Assembly (NCBI GenBank): GCA_902779675.1
Contig: CACZCK010000009.1
Span: forward strand, 28,927-92,926
DNA: 64,000 nt
Reading direction: 5' to 3'
Source of the DNA: an uncultured Coriobacteriaceae bacterium
GTDB taxonomy: Bacteria > Actinomycetota > Coriobacteriia > Coriobacteriales > Atopobiaceae
The stretch's first letter is position 1, and each line of letters begins with the position of its first letter. The notes beneath the pieces were generated by a model. That model had not been told where the DNA came from, ran no database searches, and saw only the letters and a list, made by a program, of their open reading frames with translations. Both the position numbers and the translations under genes were made by a program. Positions 26,369 to 35,157 of the stretch are shown in pieces.

Positions 26369-27247
26369 CTACTGACGCATCTCCAGCAGCTCGCTCACCA
26401 GCGTGGACCCTAGGATGAGCACAGCGCCAACCATGGCTAGGGGCGTCATGTGCTCGCCAAAGACCAAGGCACTCACCAGCAGCGCCACCGCCGGATCGAT
26501 GTAGTTGAAGATGGCCACCTTTTGCGCGCTCAGATTGTGCAGCGACGAGAACCACAGGATAAAGGCCACGCCCGTGTGCACCACACACACGATGGCGAGC
26601 ATCACCCAAGCCTGGAAGCCAAGGGCCTGCCAACCAGCATCACCCGCCAAGAGCACCTGCGGCAGCAGCGCCAGACCAGCAACGCCCAGCTGCACCGTGG
26701 TCTTGGTGAGTGGGTCCACATCGCCCAGCAGCTGGTTGAGCACCATTACCGCAGCATAGAAGCAGGCGGCCCCAAGGCCAAAGGCCACGCCCTGCAGCGT
26801 GACGCCCACCGTCGCGCCTGGCTCGAGCACGCCCGACACAGCCACGATGCCTGCCAGCGCCAGACACAGGCACACCTTGCGCGTGGTGGTCAGGTGCTCG
26901 TCGAGCACGAAGGGCGAGACCGCCATCACCATGACGGGCGCCATCTCGTAGGCAAGCTCGGCCGTGGCCAGGGTGGTGAGCCCATAGGCCTTAAAGAGCA
27001 GGGCCCAGTTGAGCGTGAGACAGACGCCCGAGGCAAGCAGCACGGCCAGCGTGCGCACCTTGCGGGGCAGCTGCAGCGTCTTGCCAGAAAGACGCAGGTA
27101 CACGAGGAGCACGAGCGCGCCGAGGATGCCACGCGAGGCAGCCAGCGCCGTGGGAGTCAACGGAATTAGCCGCACGAACAGCCCCAGCGTGCCAAAGATG
27201 ACCTCCGAGGCCGCCAGTCGTATCGTTGCGCTTCGTTCCGTCGTCAT
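26369..27247 (-). CDS. EamA/DMT-family permease
   Basis: The 292-residue protein has about ten membrane helices arranged as two EamA repeats. The first repeat opens RLAASEVIFGTLGLFVRLI, and the second includes AIVCVVHTGVAFILWFSSL and IDPAVALLVSALVFGEHMT, the conserved end of the repeat. It is a drug/metabolite transporter, usually an exporter of small metabolites or amino acids; the substrate is unknown. The Shine-Dalgarno GAGAGGGG is rather far (~13 bases) from the chosen ATG. Only distantly like the second EamA gene at 32471. Confidence 0.85.
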   Translation of the reverse strand: MTTERSATIRLAASEVIFGTLGLFVRLIPLTPTALAASRGILGALVLLVYLRLSGKTLQLPRKVRTLAVLLASGVCLTLNWALLFKAYGLTTLATAELAYEMAPVMVMAVSPFVLDEHLTTTRKVCLCLALAGIVAVSGVLEPGATVGVTLQGVAFGLGAACFYAAVMVLNQLLGDVDPLTKTTVQLGVAGLALLPQVLLAGDAGWQALGFQAWVMLAIVCVVHTGVAFILWFSSLHNLSAQKVAIFNYIDPAVALLVSALVFGEHMTPLAMVGAVLILGSTLVSELLEMRQ

Positions 27248-27303
27248 TGCCGCTGATCATCCCCTCTCGCGAGGTATCAGGGTACACCATCGCGCTAGAA
27301 GGG

Positions 27304-27383
27304 TTCGCGCAAAGCAACAAAAGGGGATTACCCCTTTCTGCCCGGACAGAAAGGGGTAACCCCCTTTTGTTGCTTTGCGCGAA
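27304..27383. repeat. 80-bp near-perfect inverted repeat (long hairpin)
   Basis: Two 37-base arms (27304-27340 and 27347-27383) are complementary apart from one mismatch, with a 6-base loop. Each arm holds the AAAGGGG-TTA-CCCC core. It ends 6 bases before the stop codon of the lipoprotein gene on the minus strand (27390), so it probably terminates that gene. It also fills most of the spacer to the EamA start. Confidence 0.75.
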
Positions 27384-27389
27384 GCGGAA

Positions 27390-27941
27390 CTACATCGTGG
27401 CGTGGACCAGGGTCTCGATCTCGGTGGCAGAGAGCCCCGCGTCGGCATCGATGGCAAACAGGTACCCGCCCTTGGCCCAGATGGCCACGTAGACCAGGTC
27501 TCCGTCGCCCTTCTCGGTCACCTCGACGTCACCCACGGTCACTGTGGTCTTGCTGGCATACTCGCCATAGTCGCCGCTAATGTCGCCAGAGCCGTCGTCC
27601 ACGGCCTTGCGCACGAGCACGCGCTGCTCGCCATCGGAGTAGAAGCACTGCGCCATCTGACCCTCGACGGCCTGGTAGGCGCGCTCGGAATAACCCTGCA
27701 CCGACTCGGGGAAGTTGACATCAAAGCCCGCAAGCTGAGCTGCATCGTAGGCCGTCTCGCAGTCCACGAACGGGTTGGCGATGCCGGTCTGCTCCGTACC
27801 ACCCTGCTCCTCGGCAGGCTGCTCGGTGGCAGCGGGCTCGGGATCGGGCTCCGCAGCACCGTTGGAACCACCGCACGCCGCCAGCGGCGCGGCGGCAAGA
27901 GTCAGAGAGAGCAACAGGGCAAAACGACGCTGGGCGTTCAT
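27390..27941 (-). CDS. Lipoprotein of unknown function (YwhD/DUF-like not assigned)
   Basis: The 183-residue protein has the signal peptide MNAQRRFALLLSLTL and lipobox LAAC, with the lipidated Cys at ~23. A Gly/Ala/Glu/Pro-rich linker follows, then a domain of about 120 residues that starts FVDCETAYDAAQLAGFDVNFP and contains two Cys. The outer-face membrane anchor is clear; the function is not. The ATG at 27941 has GGAGG 6 bases away; the ORF opens further upstream without a site. A very long hairpin follows the stop codon. Confidence 0.75.
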   Translation of the reverse strand: MNAQRRFALLLSLTLAAAPLAACGGSNGAAEPDPEPAATEQPAEEQGGTEQTGIANPFVDCETAYDAAQLAGFDVNFPESVQGYSERAYQAVEGQMAQCFYSDGEQRVLVRKAVDDGSGDISGDYGEYASKTTVTVGDVEVTEKGDGDLVYVAIWAKGGYLFAIDADAGLSATEIETLVHATM

Positions 27942-28097
27942 GGGATCCTCCATCCGCGACGAACTCCAACCAACTGGCATCCATTCATACGGTCAGACTG
28001 ACCCATCTGTCCCAGATACGCCATGACTCTTCGTCATACATACCATCTGCACAGGTAAAAGGCGCCATGTGACAGCGAAGCAGCCGTAGCCGCCCGC

Positions 28098-28721
28098 CTA
28101 GCCCTCGGGCTGGTACAACTCGTAGCGCTGGGCGTCGGCCTCGGTGATCTGCCGCATCACGCGGCAGGGGTTGCCCACGGCCACCACGCCCGAGGGGATG
28201 TCCTTGACCACCACGCTACCTGCGCCAATCACCACATTGCTGCCAATGGTCACGCCTGGACACACCATCACGCCCATGCCCATCCACACGTTGTCGCCCA
28301 CCGTGATGGGCAGCGCAAACTCCAGCCCCTGGTTGCGGCGCTCGGTGTCGATGGGGTGCCCCGCCGTGGAGAAAGTGCAGTTAGGGGCCAGGTACACGTC
28401 GTGCCCAAAGGTCACCGGCGCACCGTCCAGGATGGTGAGACCGTGGTTGGCATAGAAGTTCTCGCCCAGGTGGATGTTGCGGCCATAGTCGCACCAGAAG
28501 GGCTGCTGGATGGTGGCATGCTCCCCCATCGACCCAACGATGGTACGCAGCAGCTCCGTGCGGGCCTCCACCTCACGTGGGCGCAGCTGGTTGTAGTCGT
28601 AGCAGAGCTCCTTGCACTCGCCCAGCGCCTCGATCACCTGCGGGTCAAAATTGGCGTCGTAGAGCCTGCCCGCGGTGTCGGCGATCATCTCGGCGATCTT
28701 GGTGCGCTTGTCGGCTGCCAT
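28098..28721 (-). CDS. Sugar O-acetyltransferase (maltose/galactoside type)
   Basis: The 207-residue protein uses acetyl-CoA to acetylate the 6-OH of a hexose or oligosaccharide, probably for detoxification. It has the Maa/LacA N-terminal helix region (IAEMIADTAGRLYDANFDPQ), the catalytic-His region STAGHPID, and a left-handed beta-helix of hexapeptide repeats (VWMGMGVMVCPGVTIGSNVVIGAGSVVVKDIP). Length is standard. GAGAGGCAGG precedes the ATG. It stands alone on the minus strand. Confidence 0.9.
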   Translation of the reverse strand: MAADKRTKIAEMIADTAGRLYDANFDPQVIEALGECKELCYDYNQLRPREVEARTELLRTIVGSMGEHATIQQPFWCDYGRNIHLGENFYANHGLTILDGAPVTFGHDVYLAPNCTFSTAGHPIDTERRNQGLEFALPITVGDNVWMGMGVMVCPGVTIGSNVVIGAGSVVVKDIPSGVVAVGNPCRVMRQITEADAQRYELYQPEG

Positions 28722-28803
28722 GGAGCCTGCCTCTCGTTATCGGTTGAACCGTTGATGTGCACATCGTACCCCAAGCCGCAACCATGTGGCCGCCGACACA
28801 CAG

Positions 28804-28846
28804 GCGCGGGGCACCCGTCGAAGCGACTCCGACGGGTGCCCCGCGC
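28804..28846 (-). terminator. Terminator of the ROK kinase gene
   Basis: GCGCGGGGCACCCGTCG (28804-28820) pairs perfectly over 17 bp with 28830-28846 around a 9-base loop. It lies 22 bases beyond the ROK stop on the minus strand. Confidence 0.75.
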
Positions 28847-28867
28847 TACCGGGCTTGAGAGCTGACG

Positions 28868-29770
28868 CTAGACCTGCTCGAGGTAGAACGCCAGAGCACC
28901 GATGAGGTTGGCCTCGTTACCGTACTTGCAGGTGACGATCTCGGGCTTGGAGAACGGCAGGTACGGATGGATCTCGTAGAGCTTGTCCACCGCGTCGCGG
29001 ATGAGGTCGGTCGTCTCGGGACGGGCGCTGATGCCGCCGCCGATGGCGTAGCGCTGCAGGTCGAGCACGGCCTGAAGCGTAACGATGCCCGAGGAGGCCC
29101 ACACGGCGTACTCGTCCATCACGGCCTTGGCATCCTCGTCGCCCGCCTCGTAGGCGTCAAAGAGCATGATGCCGTCGGCGTTGGCCAGACCCTTGGCCAG
29201 ACCGAACTTGGGCACGATGGCGCCTGCGGCAATCTTGCCCGCCCAGATGGCGCTGCCCGCGTGGCCCTCGTGGATGGCGGGGTAGTCGCACACCAGCCAG
29301 CTCAGCTCGCCCGCGCCGCCCGAGCAGCCCATCCAGACCTTCTTGTTGAGCACGATGCCGCCGCCCACGCCGGTGCCCAGCACCAGCACGGCGCCGGAGT
29401 CCACGTCGGCCAGAGCGCCCGACCAGCTCTCGGCGATGGCCGCGCACTTGCCGTCGTTGGCAATGACGCAACGCTTGCCAAAGACCGCGCCGTACTTCTC
29501 GGCCGCCGGGTAGTCGTGCAGCCACGTGAAAGCGCCGCCGGTGTAGGCCCAGCCCTTGGCCGTGTCGATGCGGCCCGGCATCGAGATGGCCACACCCTCG
29601 TAGTCGAACGACGCGACCGCGTCCTTGACCGCCTGCAGCGATGCGAGGGTCGCCTCTTCCGACATGGTGTTGGCAGGAACCTTGCCCTGCTCGATGAACT
29701 GGGCGTCGTCGTCCATGATTGCATACTTGATGAAGGTGCCGCCGATGTCCAAGACCAGATACTGAGCCAT
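28868..29770 (-). CDS. ROK-family glucokinase-like sugar kinase
   Basis: The 300-residue protein has the ATP phosphate-1 motif LDIGGTFIKYAI (Asp8) at the start, the sugar-binding IANDGKCAAIAE segment, and the LGTGVGGGIVLN phosphate-2 motif. The Cys-rich zinc site of classical ROK glucokinases (CxCGxxGC) is absent; WMGCSGGAGELS stands there. It therefore belongs to the zinc-less ROK branch found in Gram-positives. The likely role is phosphorylation of glucose or another hexose released inside the cell, for example by the GH13 and GH32 enzymes nearby. The ATG at 29770 has AAAGGG upstream. Exact substrate not determinable. Confidence 0.85.
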   Translation of the reverse strand: MAQYLVLDIGGTFIKYAIMDDDAQFIEQGKVPANTMSEEATLASLQAVKDAVASFDYEGVAISMPGRIDTAKGWAYTGGAFTWLHDYPAAEKYGAVFGKRCVIANDGKCAAIAESWSGALADVDSGAVLVLGTGVGGGIVLNKKVWMGCSGGAGELSWLVCDYPAIHEGHAGSAIWAGKIAAGAIVPKFGLAKGLANADGIMLFDAYEAGDEDAKAVMDEYAVWASSGIVTLQAVLDLQRYAIGGGISARPETTDLIRDAVDKLYEIHPYLPFSKPEIVTCKYGNEANLIGALAFYLEQV

Positions 29771-29971
29771 GTGAGTCCCTTTCCCCAAAGGATGCATTCC
29801 TTGCGCCTACCCTATCATGCACTGCGCGGGCCGAGCCCCTACCACAGGCCAAGGTGCACCAATTGCTCGGTCAGGCATAGAGTCCGGCACCGGCGACCCT
29901 GTCGCCACAAAGCCAGCGAGGCGAGCCGACCGCTCGCCCCGCCAAAAAGGCCCACGTTGCCCGTCGCTGTG

Positions 29972-31315
29972 CTACGGACGCGGATGCCCGCACTCCATGC
30001 AGAACTTGCCCGTGTTCTCGTGTCCGCAGTCTGGGCAGGTCCAGGAGCCAGACGCGGGCCTGGGCGTGCCGCACTCGCTGCAGAACTTGCCGGTGTTCTC
30101 GGTGCCGCAGCTGGGACACTTCCACGTGCCTGCGGGGGCAGGCTTGGGCGTGCCGCACTCGCTGCAGAACTTGCCGGTGTTGGTGGCGCCACAGCTGGGG
30201 CAGGCCCAGCCATCGGCCGCGGGTGCCGCGGGTGCCTGCGGGGGCACCACCTGCCCTGGAGCCGTCACCTGGTAGGCGTTGGCCGGCTGCTCGTAGGGGA
30301 TGTACTGGTTGGCGGGCGGGTAGCCGTGGCCGACCTGCGTGTTGTTGGAGGCGCCCTGCATCATGTTCATGCCCGCGAAGCCCACCATAGCCCCGGCCTC
30401 GTTACCAGCGGCAATCTTGAGCGCGTCGCCCTCGGCCACCGTGCGCTTGCCCTCCGCCATCGCGCGGTTGGCCTCACGCATGTTGGGGTCGCGCATGACG
30501 GCCGTCATCTGCATCTGCCGGATCTCTTCTTCCTCCTCGGGGAGGGCGGCAATGGTGTTGATGCCCACGCTGACCACGGCGATGCCGCGCTTCTCGGTCC
30601 ACTTGGCGGAGAGCTCGGCCTCCATGGCCTCCGACAACTCCATGGCGTGCGCGGGGAACATGCTAAAGCGGATGCCCATGGTCGACAGGCGGCCAAAGCC
30701 CGGCTGCAGCGCAGTCAGAAACTCGCTGCGCATCGTGGGAGCCAGCTGGTCCACGCGGTAGCTGTCGCGCACGTTGCCAGCCACGTACTTGTAAAAGAGC
30801 AGCGGGTCAACGATGCGGAAGGAATACTCGCCGTTGCAGCGGCAGTGGATGTCGGTGTCCAGGCCGATGTTGGCGTCGACCACGCGCACGGTCACGGGCG
30901 CCGGGGTGCCGTACTTGTTGCCCATGATTTCCTTGGTGTTGACAAAGTAGACGCGCACGTCGTTGGCAGCGTCCCCGCCAAAGGTGAAGCGCTCGCCAAT
31001 GCGCTTGAACGTGGCCTCAAGCTGATCGCCCAGGTCGCCGTAGAAGACAGACGGCTCGGACTCGCTCTCAAAGAGAAACTCACCCGGCTCGGCGCACACG
31101 TCGATCACGGCGCCCTGGTGCACGATGAGCATGCACTGCCCCTCGTTGACCGCAATGATGGAGCCGTTGCTCAGAAGGTTGTCCGAGCCGCCGGTGCGCT
31201 TGCGCCCCTTGACCACGAGCACGTCGTTGGGAATCGCATCACAGTAGATGTAGTCGCGCCACTGCTCGCTGAGAACGCCAGCCGCCGCGCCGATGCCTGC
31301 ACGAAGAAGTCCCAT
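29972..31315 (-). CDS. SPFH-domain protein with three C-terminal zinc ribbons
   Basis: The 447-residue protein has an SPFH/band-7-like domain at ~15-300 (the 'virion core protein/YdjI-like' group), followed by a Pro/Gln/Tyr-rich linker (~330-370). Three near-identical zinc ribbons follow, each CPxCG-x-xNTGKFC-x-ECG. The protein lacks a membrane segment, so it is probably cytoplasmic and oligomeric, possibly docked on the membrane by partners. It follows the DUF4428 zinc-ribbon gene with a 51-bp gap on the same strand, suggesting an operon of zinc-binding scaffold proteins. GGAGG precedes the ATG. The function of this family in bacteria is poorly known. Confidence 0.75.
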   Translation of the reverse strand: MGLLRAGIGAAAGVLSEQWRDYIYCDAIPNDVLVVKGRKRTGGSDNLLSNGSIIAVNEGQCMLIVHQGAVIDVCAEPGEFLFESESEPSVFYGDLGDQLEATFKRIGERFTFGGDAANDVRVYFVNTKEIMGNKYGTPAPVTVRVVDANIGLDTDIHCRCNGEYSFRIVDPLLFYKYVAGNVRDSYRVDQLAPTMRSEFLTALQPGFGRLSTMGIRFSMFPAHAMELSEAMEAELSAKWTEKRGIAVVSVGINTIAALPEEEEEIRQMQMTAVMRDPNMREANRAMAEGKRTVAEGDALKIAAGNEAGAMVGFAGMNMMQGASNNTQVGHGYPPANQYIPYEQPANAYQVTAPGQVVPPQAPAAPAADGWACPSCGATNTGKFCSECGTPKPAPAGTWKCPSCGTENTGKFCSECGTPRPASGSWTCPDCGHENTGKFCMECGHPRP

Positions 31316-31366
31316 GTTTGCCTCCGTATCCGTCGTGTGGAGAAGCGGTCCCTGTCCTTGTGGTTG

Positions 31367-32296
31367 CTACTGGTTCTGGCGGCGCTTGAAGTCCGCCTTG
31401 GCCCTGCCCGTCACTGCTGGCTTTGTGGTTGCCGCATCCTGCTGCCGCGGCTGGCCGGAGGAGCGCCGGCCAAAGCCCTCGCCGCCAAAGTCGTGCTCGT
31501 CGGATCCCTCCTCGCGGCGCTGCACCGGCTCGGTGTGCTCGGTGCGCTGCCCAACCTGCTGTGCGGCCAGGCTGGCCAGGCTGCTACCGCAGTACGGGCA
31601 GCATCCCGACGCGTCGGGCGCAGTGGTGGCCAGGCAGTTGGGACAGGTGACGGGTGCCTTAGGCGCCGTGGCGGCACGCTGCTCGGCGCGGATGCCCGTG
31701 AGGGCCTCCTTGATATCGCGGGCAAGCTGCTCGGCCTGCCGGTACTCCGCCGACCCCTTGTTCTCGATGCGGTTCTCGTTGACCCTAAGCTCGATCTGCT
31801 CGATGTAGGGATGGCTCACGTAGATGGTCGCATAGAAGTCGTAGTCGATGTCGTAGCGCGGTGGGTCGTACGAGACCTCGTGGCCCTCGGCGTCCTTGCG
31901 CCTGATCTCGGTCTTGCTCTCCTTGACCCGGTAGTCGCAGCCGGTGATCTGCGAGAACTCGAGCACGTCGGGGTTGCGCGATGCCCAGCCGCTTGGCGAG
32001 GCGTTGGTCACAATCACCTTGGAGCGGTCTTCGTCGAGGTAGACCTTGGTGTTGGTGCCCAGCGTGCGCGTCACGTGGAACGCGTCGACCTCGGCCTTGT
32101 TGGCTTCGCGGTAGGCCAGCTGAGCCTGTATATCATCGACGGTTGCGGTGCGGTAGCCGTGGAAGTAGGGCGAGAGCTTACCCGAGCAGTCCTTGCACAG
32201 GTACGCCTCGCTGATCTTGGTCTTGCCAAAGACGCCCAGCTCCTTGCCACAGATCGCGCAGTTCTTCTTCTCAAACAGCTTGCCAAACAGAGCCAT
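31367..32296 (-). CDS. DUF4428-type zinc-ribbon protein
   Basis: The 309-residue protein has an N-terminal DUF4428-like ribbon (CAICGKELGVFGK ... CKDC, residues ~13-38), then a beta-rich middle (~90-195) with an acidic DEDRSKVIV turn, and a second ribbon (CPNC ... CPYCG, ~228-250). The C-terminal ~70 residues are polar and low-complexity (QRREEGSDEHDFGGEG), likely disordered. No membrane segment. It is the first gene of a two-gene unit with the SPFH/zinc-ribbon protein. Function unknown; the shared Cys-ribbon style suggests the two act together. Confidence 0.7.
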   Translation of the reverse strand: MALFGKLFEKKNCAICGKELGVFGKTKISEAYLCKDCSGKLSPYFHGYRTATVDDIQAQLAYREANKAEVDAFHVTRTLGTNTKVYLDEDRSKVIVTNASPSGWASRNPDVLEFSQITGCDYRVKESKTEIRRKDAEGHEVSYDPPRYDIDYDFYATIYVSHPYIEQIELRVNENRIENKGSAEYRQAEQLARDIKEALTGIRAEQRAATAPKAPVTCPNCLATTAPDASGCCPYCGSSLASLAAQQVGQRTEHTEPVQRREEGSDEHDFGGEGFGRRSSGQPRQQDAATTKPAVTGRAKADFKRRQNQ

Positions 32297-32470
32297 CGTC
32301 GCACCTACCCTTCCTGTAAGCGAGACTCGCCCGATGTGCCCATCAACTAAGAGTATCCGCTGGTGCCATAGGGTCTCTCACCCATTTGGATGATATTGGT
32401 CGAATGGTGCGGCGAGCGGTTTTTACGCTCTCGTGAGGCTATCATGGACACTTGCACCGAAGGAGGGTCC

Positions 32471-33388
32471 ATGAGGCAGAATCGCATGATCGAGGGAATC
32501 GCGTCGACGCTCGCAGGCGCCATCGCCTGGGGAATGAGCGGCACGTGCGTGCAGTACCTGTTTGCGCATTCTGCCATCGACTCGCTGCTGCTCACGGCGC
32601 TGCGCCAGGTGGGCGCAGGCATCATGTTTTTGGCGGTGCTGCTGCTGGGGCACCGCGACCAGCTGCGCAAGATGCTCGCCGACGCCGACTCGCGCCGCAG
32701 GCTAGCGATTTTTGGCACGGCGGGACTGTTCCTCAACTCCACGCTGTACGCCACCACCATCAGCTACACCAACGCGGGCACGGCCACCGTGCTGCAGAGC
32801 CTCAATGTGCCCATGGTGCTGGGGCTCGCCTGCCTCACCGATCGCCGCCTGCCCCGACGCCTCGAACTGGCCGCCCTCGCCTGTGCGGCGCTGGCCACCT
32901 TCCTCATTGCCACGGGTGGCGACCCGAACACGCTGCACTTGCCCCTGCTGGGTCTGGTGTTTGGCGTGGCCACGGCAGCCGCGGCCGTCTTCTACACCAG
33001 CTACCCGAAGCCGCTGTTCGAGCGCTGGGGCAGTCTGGCCACCACGGGTGTGGGCATGGCCGTCGCCGGTGTGAGCGGACTGGCCTTCTGGACTCTGACA
33101 AGGGGGCTGAGCAGCGGGTTTCCTGCTCTCTCGCTGGACTGCTGGGCCGTACTGGGCGTAGCTTCGCTCGTGGGAACCTTTGGCGCCTACGGCCTCTTTC
33201 TGCACGGCATCTCGCTGGTGGGCCCGGTGCGCGGCAACATGCTGGGCACGGCCGAGCCCGTGAGCGCCACGGTGCTCACCGCTCTGCTGCTGCACACGGC
33301 CTTCTCGTGGGCCGACTGGGCTGGCCTGGTGCTCATGGTAGCCACCATCGTGCTGGTCACGCTGCAGTCGTCCGCAAGCGAGGGCTAA
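32471..33388 (+). CDS. EamA/DMT-family permease (second)
   Basis: The 305-residue protein has ten predicted helices in two EamA repeats. The first repeat opens GIASTLAGAIAWGMSGTCVQYLF, and the second repeat ends GNMLGTAEPVSATVLTALLL, the conserved 'EPv.a.' turn. It resembles carboxylate/amino-acid exporters of the family; the substrate is unknown. The start at 32471 has AAGGAGGG 4 bases upstream; the frame opens earlier at 32390 without a site. It is convergent with the GH13 gene and shares its hairpin. Confidence 0.87.
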   Translation: MRQNRMIEGIASTLAGAIAWGMSGTCVQYLFAHSAIDSLLLTALRQVGAGIMFLAVLLLGHRDQLRKMLADADSRRRLAIFGTAGLFLNSTLYATTISYTNAGTATVLQSLNVPMVLGLACLTDRRLPRRLELAALACAALATFLIATGGDPNTLHLPLLGLVFGVATAAAAVFYTSYPKPLFERWGSLATTGVGMAVAGVSGLAFWTLTRGLSSGFPALSLDCWAVLGVASLVGTFGAYGLFLHGISLVGPVRGNMLGTAEPVSATVLTALLLHTAFSWADWAGLVLMVATIVLVTLQSSASEG

Positions 33389-33407
33389 CGACACCGGCCC
33401 ACGGCCT

Positions 33408-33440
33408 TTCGCGCAAAAGGGGTACTCCCTTTTGCGCGAA
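33408..33440. terminator. Palindromic hairpin between convergent genes
   Basis: TTCGCGCAAAAGGG (33408-33421) pairs perfectly with 33427-33440 around GTACT. It serves the EamA gene (+) and the GH13 gene (-), whose stop is 8 bases away. Its outer arm shares CGCGCAAA with the long hairpin at 27304. Confidence 0.8.
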
Positions 33441-33447
33441 GCAAGTG

Positions 33448-35157
33448 TCAGACCTCCTGCCACAGGTACACGCGGCACTCGTAGGGCCGCAGGAAGAAGG
33501 CGTTGCCCTCGGTCGGTGCGTCCTCGTAGCCACAAAGACAGAGCTCGGCCTCTGCGAGCGGCAAGTCGCCCGGCGCCGAGAAGTACGCCGTCCTGCCCGT
33601 GAACGAGCACACTACCAGCAGCTTCTGCCCAACGCCCTCGCGAACATGGGCGTACAGTTGCGCACTCGCCTGCTTGAGCTCGCGATACGATCCTTCGCGT
33701 ACCACCGGCAGCCGCCGACGCAGTGCAATGGCCTCCCGGTAGAAGGCCAGCAGCGAGTCCGGATCCTCCTCGGCCGCTGCCACGTTGATCTGTCGATAGT
33801 TGGTGTTAATCGGGAACCACGGCTGGGCCGTGCCATCTCCGCCCACAAACCCGGCACCAGGCTCCGCGCTCCACTGCATGGGCGTGCGCGCATGGTCGCG
33901 CGTGGCGCGGTTAGCCAGGCGCAAGCAGGCTGCCTCGGGCACACCCATCTTGCGCAGCCGCGCCACCTGGTTGAACGTCGAGACGTCGGCAGAATCCTCC
34001 ACGCGAGTCAGGTAGGTGTTGGTCATGCCGATCTCCTGCCCCTGGTACACGAAGGGCGTCCCGCGCAAGAAGAGGTAGCTGCAGGCCAGGCTCTTACCGC
34101 TCTCCACCCGATACCGCTCGCTACCGTAGCGGCTGATGATGCGCGGATGGTCGTGGTTCTCAAGATAAAGCGAGTTCCAAGCATCCTGCGCCAGCCCCGT
34201 CTGCCAGCGCCCCAGCGCGCGCTTGTAGGCGCGCAGGTCAAACGGCCGCGGAATCCAGTCGGTCACCACGCAGTCGGCCCCCATGTGCTCGAAGGTGAAC
34301 ATCATGTCCAGCTCCTGCTCGGGACCCTCGGCGCAGTACTCCAGCGCCTTCTGCGCGCTGATCATGGGCGCCTCACCCACTGTCATGCAGTCGTATGCGT
34401 CGAGCACATTGTGGCGGAATTGCCGCAGGTACTCGTGCACACGCGGACCGTGGTCGTAGAAGCGCATGCCGCGAGCCGCGGGCTTGAGCGGGTTGTCATC
34501 GGGCAGAGCCGGGTCCTTGCTGATGTAGGTGATCACGTCCTCGCGGAAGCCATCCACACCCATCTCGAGCCAGAAGCGCATGATGCGCTCTACCTCGGCA
34601 CGCACCTCGGGGTTGTCCATGTTGAGGTCAGGCTGCTTCTTGGCAAAGATGTGCAGGTACCACTGGTCGCGCGCGGGTTCGTACTCCCAGGCGTCACCCT
34701 CAAAGAGACTATCCCAGTTGTTGGGCGGCGTACCGCCGGCCTCGGGCGCGCCGGGCGTCCTGCCATCGCGCCAGACGTACCAGTCGGCGTAGCGGTTGTC
34801 GCGCGAGCTGCGGCTCTGCACAAACCAGGCGCACTCGTCGGAGGTGTGGTTGACCACCAGGTCCATGATCACGCGCAGACCGCGCTCGTGGGCGCCTTCG
34901 AGCACCTGGCGAAAGACATCCAGCGTGCCGTACTCGGGATTGATGTCGTAGTAGTCCGCAATGTCGTAGCCAAAGTCCGCCTGCGGACTGGGATACAGTG
35001 GGCTAAACCAGATGCCCGTCACGCCCAAGCTGGCAATGTAGTCGAGCTTGCCCAGCACACCCCACAGGTCACCAATGCCGTCGCCGTTGCCATCGCAGAA
35101 GCTCCGCGGCCAGATCTGATAGAAGACGGCGTCCTTGTACCAACGCGTGCGCTCCAT
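33448..35157 (-). CDS. GH13 alpha-glucosidase (oligo-1,6-glucosidase type)
   Basis: The 569-residue cytoplasmic enzyme cleaves alpha-glucosidic bonds in short oligosaccharides. It has the opening WYKDAVFYQIWPRSFCDGNGDG (GH13_31/oligo-1,6-glucosidase style), the region-I DLVVNHTSDE, the nucleophile Asp in GFREDVI (Glu replaces the usual Met), the acid/base Glu in TVGEAP, and the third carboxylate in ENHDHPR (His for the usual Gln). The length matches the family. It may act on isomaltose, trehalose-6-phosphate or sucrose isomers; the motifs do not decide. No operator of the sucrose type is seen upstream. Confidence 0.85.
   Translation of the reverse strand: MERTRWYKDAVFYQIWPRSFCDGNGDGIGDLWGVLGKLDYIASLGVTGIWFSPLYPSPQADFGYDIADYYDINPEYGTLDVFRQVLEGAHERGLRVIMDLVVNHTSDECAWFVQSRSSRDNRYADWYVWRDGRTPGAPEAGGTPPNNWDSLFEGDAWEYEPARDQWYLHIFAKKQPDLNMDNPEVRAEVERIMRFWLEMGVDGFREDVITYISKDPALPDDNPLKPAARGMRFYDHGPRVHEYLRQFRHNVLDAYDCMTVGEAPMISAQKALEYCAEGPEQELDMMFTFEHMGADCVVTDWIPRPFDLRAYKRALGRWQTGLAQDAWNSLYLENHDHPRIISRYGSERYRVESGKSLACSYLFLRGTPFVYQGQEIGMTNTYLTRVEDSADVSTFNQVARLRKMGVPEAACLRLANRATRDHARTPMQWSAEPGAGFVGGDGTAQPWFPINTNYRQINVAAAEEDPDSLLAFYREAIALRRRLPVVREGSYRELKQASAQLYAHVREGVGQKLLVVCSFTGRTAYFSAPGDLPLAEAELCLCGYEDAPTEGNAFFLRPYECRVYLWQEV

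Noticed and set aside
28967..32350. 1127-codon plus-strand open frame across the ROK, SPFH and DUF4428 genes
   Set aside because: A high-GC antisense shadow: it spans three well-supported minus-strand genes and their spacers, and its product is low-complexity His/Ala/Gly/Arg text.
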